Positions 1-6,556 of a stretch of 8,605 nt of DNA are shown one piece after another (positions within the stretch are counted from its first letter, which is position 1; each line of letters opens with the position of its first letter). The DNA is taken from contig JAKIUQ010000033.1 of the NCBI GenBank assembly GCA_021647465.1, forward strand, positions 1 to 8,605, read 5' to 3'. The translations under genes and the position numbers were made by a program. A model generated the notes under the pieces. It was not told where the DNA came from. It was given only the letters and a program-made list of their open reading frames with translations, and did not search any database. Origin of the DNA: Emcibacter sp. (GTDB taxonomy: Bacteria; Pseudomonadota; Alphaproteobacteria; Sphingomonadales; Emcibacteraceae).

Positions 1-23
1 AATTAGGATCAGGGTGTTGGTTT

Positions 24-111
24 GACCATAATGGCTCAATTTTAAGCAGGAGGACGCCGGACATGCAAGTATATTCAAGGACGACTGCTGTAAAAGTGGG
101 CCATTATGGCC
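24..111. repeat. Imperfect inverted repeat, arm B of the palindromic element
   Basis: Bases 24-44 pair with 91-111 with mismatches at 25/110 and 39/96 and a G-T wobble at 36/99. After a one-base bulge at 90, bases 45-49 (AGCAG) pair with 85-89 (CTGCT). The right limb also contains its own perfect dyad, GGCCAT-T-ATGGCC at 99-111. The arm is a long hairpin with a loop of roughly 35 bases that contains a strong ribosome-binding-site-like AGGAGG (48-53). Confidence 0.75.
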
Positions 112-170
112 AAATCCTGCGGACGATCCACATTTTATCACTGGACAGCGTTACAAAATGCTTGAAGTGA
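63..170 (+). CDS. Possible 35-residue ORF inside the palindromic element
   Basis: An ATG at 63 is preceded by a full AGGAGG (48-53) nine bases upstream and opens a 35-codon frame ending in TGA at 168-170. The peptide starts MQVYSRTTAV and ends SVTKCLK. It has no motif or signal sequence that I recognise. It runs through the right limb of arm B and the left limb of arm C, so its codons are constrained by, or merely a by-product of, the palindromes. It could be the 5' stub of a lost transposase gene, a leader peptide, or chance. Expression is unproven; the ribosome-binding site is the only positive sign. Confidence 0.2.
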   Translation: MQVYSRTTAVKVGHYGQILRTIHILSLDSVTKCLK

Positions 171-219
171 ATGGCACTACGGCGCATTCTGTGCCTCGCC
201 AGTGATAAAATGTGGATCG
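124..219. repeat. Perfect 21-bp inverted repeat, arm C of the palindromic element
   Basis: Bases 124-144 (starting CGATCCACATTTTATC) are the exact reverse complement of 199-219. A shorter dyad, GGCAC (173-177) with GTGCC (191-195), lies in the 54-base loop. The right limb ends directly against the outer repeat at 220, so arm C stacks on the outer stem without a linker. A perfect 21-bp match in non-coding DNA means either recent origin or selection on the structure. Confidence 0.85.
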
Positions 220-239
220 CCAACACCCTGATCGTAATT

Positions 240-427
240 GTCCACAGACCCTAAGGTTATCTCATATATTTTTTACACTTTAGTAGATTTTGCGGTGTGT
301 AAACTTGCCAATTCATTGGCCCCTTGATCGTGTTCTTAACTAAAACGGGGAATTACTGTTTATCGTCTTCGTTAAACCATTCCTTAATAGTGTTAGGTAT
401 AGAATCATGTGGTAATTATTATTTTAT
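240..427. promoter_or_regulatory. AT-rich leader upstream of the acyltransferase gene, with two dyads
   Basis: This stretch holds no gene. It contains TTTACAC (272-278) repeated in inverted form as GTGTAAA (297-303), and immediately after it a near-ideal small palindrome, GCCAAT-TC-ATTGGC (307-320). Either could be an operator for a regulator of the downstream operon. A TATAGAAT box (398-405) lies 22 bp before the ATG at 428, but no convincing -35 is placed correctly for it. The promoter is therefore not resolved. Confidence 0.3.
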
Positions 428-1252
428 ATGCAGAGATCAGGCATTTATATGAAGAATCAGCTTTCAAAGCAGAAAAATTGTGATACACAGCCCGGCGGGG
501 ACGTGCAGCTGGTAACCGATTATAATATGCTATTTGATGTCATTGCCGCAGATACACCAGCGCTCCTTGAGGAGTGCTTTAAACTGCGCTATCAGGTTTA
601 TTGCCTGGAAACTGAATTTGAGGATAAAACTCAATTCGCGAACTGCCTGGAAAAGGATGTCTATGATGACAGGTCCGTTTCCAGCTTGCTCATTCATAAA
701 AGGACCGGAATGGTGGCTGGAACGGTCAGGTTGATATTACCGCCCAGTGAGGCCCTGCCGGACCCTCTGCCGGTTTTCAATATATCCTCCGATTTGGCTG
801 GATTGAGCGAGCAGGTTATTCCCCGGCGGACAACGGCCGAGATTTCCCGGTTTTCCATTTCAAAGAAATTCCGTCAACGGCATTATGATACGCATATTCC
901 CGGCCTTGAGGAAAATATTGGTGGTGTGAACAATGCTAACAGGGTCATACCTCATATTACACTCGGGCTTATGAAAGCCATTGTCAGAATGAGCGTTGAA
1001 AATAATATTTCCCACTGGTCGGTTGTTATTGAACCAACATTACAGCGCCTGCTGAGAAAGCTTGGTATTTATTTTATTCCTGTTGGTAAGATGGTAGAAT
1101 ATCATGGTAGGCGCAAAACATTATATAATGAAATTAGTGTCCTGCTTGATAGAATGTATGAGACACATTATGAAATTTGGTCGGTTGTAACTGATTACGG
1201 CCAATTGTGGCCTTACCAGGGGGCATATGAGAGCAAAGAAGTTTATAAATAA
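428..1252 (+). CDS. PEP-CTERM/exosortase system-associated acyltransferase (LuxI-like GNAT)
   Basis: This 274-residue protein has the GNAT fold of the autoinducer-synthase (LuxI) type and matches what I know of the family of acyltransferases linked to PEP-CTERM/exosortase clusters. Residues in LuxI-type spacing are visible: LRYQVY (53-58) with Arg54, acidic Asp77/Asp80/Asp81, the GTVRL strand (98-102) with Arg101, and EISRFSIS (138-145) with Glu138 and Arg141. These positions in LuxI proteins bind S-adenosylmethionine and the acyl carrier. The substrate here is unknown; an acyl-CoA or acyl-ACP donor and an amine-bearing acceptor are the family expectation. There is no signal peptide, so it should be cytosolic. 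The ATG at 428 has no ribosome-binding site; the in-frame ATG at 449 (Met8) follows AGATCAGG by 7 bases and may be the true start. It is first in the block, 84 bp ahead of the TPR lipoprotein gene. The family call is firm, the reaction is not. Confidence 0.85.
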   Translation: MQRSGIYMKNQLSKQKNCDTQPGGDVQLVTDYNMLFDVIAADTPALLEECFKLRYQVYCLETEFEDKTQFANCLEKDVYDDRSVSSLLIHKRTGMVAGTVRLILPPSEALPDPLPVFNISSDLAGLSEQVIPRRTTAEISRFSISKKFRQRHYDTHIPGLEENIGGVNNANRVIPHITLGLMKAIVRMSVENNISHWSVVIEPTLQRLLRKLGIYFIPVGKMVEYHGRRKTLYNEISVLLDRMYETHYEIWSVVTDYGQLWPYQGAYESKEVYK

Positions 1253-1336
1253 ATGATAATAAAACTATCATGTCAAAATTTGAATTAGCATGATATTATA
1301 AACCTGTTGACCTAAACAGTCTGAAGCGAGGAGATT

Positions 1337-4162
1337 ATGGTGTTAACCCAATCAGTTATCAAAATTTTATCAGGGGCCAGAAAGACCGGTGCCGGGCTTT
1401 TAATGGTTATTATGGCAACGTTGTTATTGTCTGCTTGTGGCGGCGAGGATTCGGTTAGTCTGGAAGACCGTATGCAACGTGCCCTTGACTGGCAGTCGGA
1501 CGGCGACCTTAAAGCTGCCGTTATTGAGTTGAAAAACGCACTCGTTACCTACCCGGATAGTCAGGATGCCCGGATTTTACTGGGACGAATTTACCTTGAA
1601 CTTGGTATGGGCGCGGCGGCAGAAAAGGAAATTACAAAAGCGGAAGAATTAGGTGTTGATGAAAATATGGTCATCCTGCCGCTGGCGGAAAGTTGGCTAT
1701 TACAGTATAAATTAGATGAAATTATCGAGAGACTTTCCTATGAACCAGACAGTGTGACGGCTGTTTCTTTGGGAAAACGTTATTTTCTGGGGGCGGCGTA
1801 TCTCGGCAAGGGAGAAATCAAAAAGGCAGAGGGGTATTTTGATGAGGTTCTTCAGGCGACGCCTGGCAATATGAAAGCCCTTGTGGGCAAGGCACGGATC
1901 AGTTTTATTCGGAAAGACATTGAAAATACGGATAAATATATTGCCCTTGCGGAGGCCATTTTGCCGAATAATCAAGAACTTTTGCAATTGAAAGCAAGCC
2001 GTAGCTGGACAGTGGGAGATTTTGAGGCGGTTGAGGGCTATTATCGCAAGCTGGTTGAATATTATCCCAGTTATAACATTAACGAGGTATATCTGGCATG
2101 GGTGGAACTGATAAACGGTAAAGTTGACGAGGCCGGGCCACGTCTTGTTAAGCTCAGAAAAATGTCACCTGAGAATAGTCTGGTAAATTTTGTCTCTGCT
2201 CTGCATGCCGTTATGGAAAAGAATTACCCCGAGGCAAAGGGTTATGTAGAAAAGGTCTTGTCGCGGATTCCGGGTGACTATAGAACGAAATTCATCGGGG
2301 CGACAGCCACATATGCTCTTGGTGAATATGAGCAGAGCTATGCCTATATCCAGCAATATCTGGAGGTTGTACCGGATGATGAGCGGGCAAAGGAACTTCT
2401 GGCACAGTTGCAATTTCGGTTGAAAAAAGGGACAGAGGCCTATGAAACGCTGAAAGACCTGAGCGCCCAAGCAGAAAAGAAAGAGAAATTTCTCAATATG
2501 CTGGCAAGTTATGAATTGCAAAAAGGTGATATTGAGCAGGCCAGGCTTCACCTGGAGCAATCTTTGTCAGAAAATCCGGATCAAATCGCAAGTCGCCAGA
2601 ATCTGGCTTATTTAAGAATTTCCAGAGGTGATATTGACGGGGGTATGGCGGAGATGGAGCGTGCTTTAAGTGAAATTACGGACGACTTTAAGCGCCAGAT
2701 GCAACGGGCCAGAACATTGATCATTGTGAAGAAATATGATGAGGCGGTGAAGATATGCCGGGAACTTCAAATAATGGACCCGGAAAATGTAAATGGATTC
2801 ATTTGTGAGGGGACGGCCTATTTTAAAAAGGGGGATACCAAAAAAGCTCTGACGCCGCTTATGGCCGTATTGGCAAAAAATCCTGGAAATCAGATGGCGT
2901 CACGTCTGGTGGCCTCTATTCATTTGAAAAATGAATCTTATGAAAAAGCGCGGAATGTTCAGAAAGAATATTTAAAGATACATCCGGATGATGCCAAATC
3001 TACTTTCGGAATGTATTTGCTATTATTGAAGGCTGGCAAGGAGAAGGAAGCAATTGGATATTTAAAAAAATCCGTGGAATTGAATCCTAATGCCAGAATG
3101 CCTGTTCTTGTGCTGGCCCGTTATTATTTGACAGAAAAGATGCCTGAAAAGGCTCTTGAAGTGAGTGACAGGATCATGCCTATTTTCCCTAAAGCAGATG
3201 GATTGCTTGAAGTTAGAGGAAAGGCACAGATGAGCTTAAAGCGGTTTTCAGCCGCTGCCCGGTCTTTCGAAAAACTCGTGAAAGAAAACCCAAAGAATAT
3301 TCTGGCATTGCAACTTCTGGCCTCTGCCTATGATTCCAATAGTGATTATTTAAAATTGGATGTAGTCGCACAGGAAATTCTTTCATTGAAACCGAATGAT
3401 GTTCAGGCCCGGATTTATTTGGCCAAGGTAAATGCCTCTAGAGGGAAGTGGCAGGAAGCGGATGATATACTATCTAATATTAAAGGTAACTTTGCTGAAA
3501 ATGCCGAATATTATTCTCTTAGAGGGCGCGTTAATCTGGCCAAAAGAAATTTTGATCAGGCCATATATTATTTTGACAAAAGCTATAGGGCCAGCCCGAG
3601 TACGGCAACGGCAATACAGCTCGCGATGGTTAATCAGGGCGCGGGAAAAATTGATGCGGCCATTGATATTATGGCTGATTGGCATCAAAAAAATCCGGAC
3701 AATATGCTCGCTATGGCCTCACTGGGAGACTTATATCTTGCCAAAGGAGATTTTGAAAAAGCCAATGAGAATTACCGGCGTATTTTGGAAAAGCATCCTG
3801 CCAGTGGTAATATATTGAATAATATGGCTTGGTCTTTGCTGAAACAGGGAAAACAGGATGAGGCTTTGGCAACTATTTCTAAAGCGCGCAAGGCAAATCC
3901 GAATTCAGCAGATTTCTTTGATACCGAGGCCGAGATACTATTGGCCAAAGGTGAGGTGAAAGGTGCCATAAGACAGTATAGAAAAGCGGTAGATAAGGCG
4001 CCGGATGATTTGAGATTCAAATATCATCTTGCGCTGGCCCTTAAAAAAGCGGGCCTAACAGAAGAAGTCATCGTGACCTTAAAAGATTTGAAAGCGGATG
4101 GTCGTACTTTTGAGGGACAAAAGGAAGCTTTTGACCTTTTGGATCAGCTTCAAGCAGAGTGA
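1337..4162 (+). CDS. prsT: PEP-CTERM system TPR-repeat lipoprotein, PrsT type
   Basis: This 941-residue protein starts with a lipoprotein signal: a basic n-region (Lys9, Arg15, Lys16), a hydrophobic core (19-31) and the lipobox LLSAC with Cys34. Gly at +2 and no Asp argue for outer-membrane sorting if the E. coli rule applies. Almost all of the remainder, from about residue 43 to the end, consists of consecutive helical tetratricopeptide repeats with the usual spacing of Gly/Ala/Tyr and Pro at repeat ends (for example AGKIDAAIDIMADWHQKNPD). Length and architecture match the PEP-CTERM system TPR lipoprotein family (PrsT), a marker of exosortase clusters with exopolysaccharide genes. It probably acts as a periplasmic scaffold for polymer export or sorting; the exact partner is not known. 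The ribosome-binding site GAGGAG (1328-1333) is only 3 bases from the ATG, which is tight. The gene is visibly more A+T-rich than mrp and hflK. Confidence 0.9.
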   Translation: MVLTQSVIKILSGARKTGAGLLMVIMATLLLSACGGEDSVSLEDRMQRALDWQSDGDLKAAVIELKNALVTYPDSQDARILLGRIYLELGMGAAAEKEITKAEELGVDENMVILPLAESWLLQYKLDEIIERLSYEPDSVTAVSLGKRYFLGAAYLGKGEIKKAEGYFDEVLQATPGNMKALVGKARISFIRKDIENTDKYIALAEAILPNNQELLQLKASRSWTVGDFEAVEGYYRKLVEYYPSYNINEVYLAWVELINGKVDEAGPRLVKLRKMSPENSLVNFVSALHAVMEKNYPEAKGYVEKVLSRIPGDYRTKFIGATATYALGEYEQSYAYIQQYLEVVPDDERAKELLAQLQFRLKKGTEAYETLKDLSAQAEKKEKFLNMLASYELQKGDIEQARLHLEQSLSENPDQIASRQNLAYLRISRGDIDGGMAEMERALSEITDDFKRQMQRARTLIIVKKYDEAVKICRELQIMDPENVNGFICEGTAYFKKGDTKKALTPLMAVLAKNPGNQMASRLVASIHLKNESYEKARNVQKEYLKIHPDDAKSTFGMYLLLLKAGKEKEAIGYLKKSVELNPNARMPVLVLARYYLTEKMPEKALEVSDRIMPIFPKADGLLEVRGKAQMSLKRFSAAARSFEKLVKENPKNILALQLLASAYDSNSDYLKLDVVAQEILSLKPNDVQARIYLAKVNASRGKWQEADDILSNIKGNFAENAEYYSLRGRVNLAKRNFDQAIYYFDKSYRASPSTATAIQLAMVNQGAGKIDAAIDIMADWHQKNPDNMLAMASLGDLYLAKGDFEKANENYRRILEKHPASGNILNNMAWSLLKQGKQDEALATISKARKANPNSADFFDTEAEILLAKGEVKGAIRQYRKAVDKAPDDLRFKYHLALALKKAGLTEEVIVTLKDLKADGRTFEGQKEAFDLLDQLQAE

Positions 4163-4168
4163 TGAGTT

Positions 4169-6148
4169 ATGACCCCTTCGGACTTTTCTCATGCAGAGGC
4201 TTTTGCCCGGAATTTGGGCTGGCTGACGCAGGGCGAATTTCTATCGTTACGCCATAAAAGGGTCGCTATTCCCGGCATGGGCGGGGTTGGGAGTGCTTAT
4301 CTTCTGGCTTTGGTGCGGCTTGGCGTGTCAAAATTTCATATTTCGGATATGGATATTTTTGAGCAGGCCAATTTTAACCGTCAGGTGGGGGCTTCTATGT
4401 CCACGGTGGGCCGGCCAAAAGTAGAGGTCATGGCGGAAATGGCCGCCGATATTAACCCGGAAATAGACATCAAGTCTTTTGGAGAAGGCATTTCCAAAGA
4501 CAATATCGACGCCTTTCTGGAGGGGGTTGATATATTGGTTGATGGCTTTGATTTCTTTGCCCTTGATATTCGCCGCGATGTTTTTAAACGCTGTCATGAG
4601 CTGTCTATTCCGGCCATAACTTGTGCGCCGGTGGGTATGGGGGCTGCGTTATTGTCCTTCATGCCGGGGAAAATGAGTTTTGAGGATTATTTCAGAATTA
4701 CGGATCAGGACAGTGAAGAAGACAAATATATTAAATTTCTGATCGGTCTGACACCGCGTCCGGCCCATCGGGGGTATCTGGTGGATCCGTCATATGTGGA
4801 TATGAAAAACCACAAAGTCCCCTCGACCCCAATCGGCATACAATTATGTACGGGCCTTATTGTGACAGAGGTTCTGAAGGTTCTTCTGGAGCGGGGCGGT
4901 GTCAAGGCCGCGCCCCATTACCAGCTCTATGATGCTTACCGGGGTATTCTCAGGAAAGGCTATATTCCGTTTGGCAATGGCAATCCGCTTCAACGGCTCA
5001 AATATTTCTTTGGCCGTATGCTGTATGCCAAAATGTCAGAAACCGCGACTCAGAAAGAGGACGCACCGCTATCATCCGTCATGGAACAGATCATTGACCA
5101 GGCCCGTTGGGCGCCCAGCGGGGATAATACACAGCCCTGGCAGTTTGAGATCAAAAGTGAGCGGAAAATCATTGTCCATATCCCGGAAATTGAACAGGAT
5201 AATCTTTATGAGTTTGATCATGGCAGGCCCACTTATCTGGCCGTCGGTATGATGCTGGAAACCCTGCGTATGGCCGCCGCCTCTCATGGCCTTGCCCTGC
5301 GTTGGGCATTGGCGAAAGATGCTGTATGGGATGGCCGGGCGCAGGAGATAACGGTAAATCTCAGGAAACTCAAGAAAACCGTTTCGGATGATCTTCTGGA
5401 TTATGTACCGTTGCGCTCTGTGAATAGATTTTCCTATCAGGCGAAGGCTCTGCCGGATCGGACCAAAAAGCTTCTTTCAGATGAAATAGACGAATTATTT
5501 GATATTCAATGGTTTGAAAGTCCGGTTCAGCGGCGGCGTTTTTCCCGCCTCAATGCGGCGGCAACGGATATTCGGCTTCGTCTTGAAAAATGCTTCAAAG
5601 TACATAAAAAAATCATCGACTGGACGGCGGGCAACAGCCGGGAAGGCGTACCGGCGGGGGCCGTGGGCATGGACAAGGTCAGCCTATTGCTCATGAAACA
5701 GGCCATGGGAAGCTGGTCCCGTATGGATTTTATGAATAAGTATATGGGCGGCACCCTGCTTGCTCAATTACAGATGGATATTCTGCCGGGTCATAAATGC
5801 GCGGGCCATTTTGCCCTGCTCTGGAAAGACGGGGGCAAGAAAGACCTTGCCCAAATCTTGCAAGCCGGGGAGAAATTACAGCGTTTCTGGCTTCAGGCGA
5901 CCAAACAGGGGTTGGTGATGCAACCGTCCATGGCGACCATTTGTTTTAGCTATTACGCGGAACAGGGCATTGATTTCTCTGGCGGCAACCTTGCCCTTGC
6001 CAATAAGGCAACACGGCTTGGCAATGATTTTGATGCCCTGTTGGGTGGGCGTCTGTCAGATGTGGTTTTTTCCGGCAGAATAGGCTATCCGGGCAAGATA
6101 AAAACCCCTGAACGGTCGATCAGGAAGAAACTTCAGGATTTGTTATAA
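4169..6148 (+). CDS. ThiF/E1-like adenylating domain fused to a nitroreductase-like domain
   Basis: The product has 659 residues, two enzymatic halves and no signal peptide. Residues about 15-260 are an E1/ThiF/MoeB-type Rossmann domain: nucleotide loop GMGGVGS (36-42), acidic SDMD (59-62), the NFNRQ motif (68-72) carrying the arginine finger, Lys84 in GRPK, and Asp128 in the DGFD strand. These are the ATP-binding and adenylation residues of the family. The thiol-bearing crossover-loop cysteine and the CxxC zinc pairs of MoeB/ThiF are absent. Residues about 300-640 resemble FMN nitroreductases, with ARWAPSGDNTQPWQ (312-325) and a late segment around GEKLQRFWLQATKQGL. The architecture recalls mycobacterial MoeY/Rv1355c-type proteins, from memory. 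It starts 6 bp after prsT, so the two are likely co-transcribed. The domains are clear; the substrate is unknown. A molybdopterin role, a modified-peptide or acyl-amino-acid role, or a surface modification are all possible. Confidence 0.8.
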   Translation: MTPSDFSHAEAFARNLGWLTQGEFLSLRHKRVAIPGMGGVGSAYLLALVRLGVSKFHISDMDIFEQANFNRQVGASMSTVGRPKVEVMAEMAADINPEIDIKSFGEGISKDNIDAFLEGVDILVDGFDFFALDIRRDVFKRCHELSIPAITCAPVGMGAALLSFMPGKMSFEDYFRITDQDSEEDKYIKFLIGLTPRPAHRGYLVDPSYVDMKNHKVPSTPIGIQLCTGLIVTEVLKVLLERGGVKAAPHYQLYDAYRGILRKGYIPFGNGNPLQRLKYFFGRMLYAKMSETATQKEDAPLSSVMEQIIDQARWAPSGDNTQPWQFEIKSERKIIVHIPEIEQDNLYEFDHGRPTYLAVGMMLETLRMAAASHGLALRWALAKDAVWDGRAQEITVNLRKLKKTVSDDLLDYVPLRSVNRFSYQAKALPDRTKKLLSDEIDELFDIQWFESPVQRRRFSRLNAAATDIRLRLEKCFKVHKKIIDWTAGNSREGVPAGAVGMDKVSLLLMKQAMGSWSRMDFMNKYMGGTLLAQLQMDILPGHKCAGHFALLWKDGGKKDLAQILQAGEKLQRFWLQATKQGLVMQPSMATICFSYYAEQGIDFSGGNLALANKATRLGNDFDALLGGRLSDVVFSGRIGYPGKIKTPERSIRKKLQDLL

Positions 6149-6556
6149 ATCTATCGCCAACCGGGGGATTTCGATTGCGGGACAGCGGTCCATGACTACT
6201 TTCAGGCCCGCTTGTTTCGCGGTTTCTGCTGCTTCCTTGTTAATGACCCCCAATTGCATCCAGACCACTTTGGCTTTTTTTTCAATGGCCTCTTCAACAA
6301 CAGGCCCCACTTTGTCGGATGCCCGGAAAATATCGACCATATCAATGGGCACCGGAATATCAGACAGGCTTGCATATACCTTCCGCCCCAACAGTTTTGA
6401 TCCCGCAAGGCTCGGATTTACCGGGTAGAGGTCATACCCCTGATCAATCAGGAATTTCATCACCCGGTAGGATGGGCGTTCCGGCTTTTTGCTGGCCCCC
6501 ACAAGGGCGATGGATTTTACCGAGGTCAGAATATCCTTGATTCCAGCGTCATTCAT
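6143..6556 (-). CDS. CoA-binding protein, YccU type
   Basis: This 137-residue protein consists of a single Rossmann-like CoA-binding domain related to the N-terminal part of the succinyl-CoA synthetase alpha subunit. Visible family signatures are ALVGASKKPERPSYRVMKFL (17-36) with its glycine loop, YPVNP (44-48), VWMQLGV (98-104) and VVMDRCPAIE (120-129). The length is normal for the family. The biochemical role of these small proteins is not established; CoA or a related nucleotide is the expected ligand. Its ATG overlaps the mrp stop codon as ATGA (6553-6556), so it is translated with or after mrp. Its stop codon overlaps the end of the convergent E1-nitroreductase gene by 6 bp, leaving no room for a terminator between them. 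Confidence 0.88.
   Translation of the reverse strand: MNDAGIKDILTSVKSIALVGASKKPERPSYRVMKFLIDQGYDLYPVNPSLAGSKLLGRKVYASLSDIPVPIDMVDIFRASDKVGPVVEEAIEKKAKVVWMQLGVINKEAAETAKQAGLKVVMDRCPAIEIPRLAIDL

Larger units (their letters stand above)
1..239. mobile_element. Nested palindromic element, probable MITE or decayed IS remnant
   Basis: The outer inverted repeat pairs 1-20 with 220-239 at 19 of 20 positions; the only mismatch is 6/234. Inside it sit two further, separate inverted repeats: an imperfect arm (24-111) and a perfect 21-bp arm (124-144 with 199-219). The order A-B-B'-C-C'-A' is that of a three-way junction. Terminal inverted repeats with no transposase gene between them fit a miniature inverted-repeat element or an insertion sequence deleted for its transposase. 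The outer repeat includes TGTTGG (15-20) and CCAACA (220-225), i.e. TG...CA ends, but pairing continues outward to base 1, so the true left end may lie outside the window and no target duplication can be judged. I cannot assign an IS family. A structured RNA or a site for a DNA-processing enzyme is the alternative. Confidence 0.5.

Noticed and set aside
1..239. CRISPR array or integron attC site
   Set aside because: There are no regularly spaced direct repeats, and the repeats are inverted, longer and differently arranged than attC core sites.
294..308. A sigma-54-like GG...TTGC element upstream of the acyltransferase, attractive because exosortase systems often use RpoN
   Set aside because: The GG and GC are 11 bases apart rather than the strict 10, and the TGGCAC part is poorly matched. 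TGGCCC at 317-322 also lacks a proper TTGC partner.
372..387. TTAA-N8-TTAA resembling a CtrA binding site
   Set aside because: The spacer is 8 bases where CtrA sites have 7, and the sequence is A+T-rich enough for chance.
1253..1271. Hairpin ATGATA-N7-TATCAT after the acyltransferase gene as a terminator
   Set aside because: The stem is six A+T-rich pairs and there is no following T run. Readthrough into prsT is more likely.
4328..5754. Several antisense and alternate-frame open stretches within the E1-nitroreductase gene
   Set aside because: They have no ribosome-binding sites or recognisable protein features and are shadows of a long, clearly coding frame.
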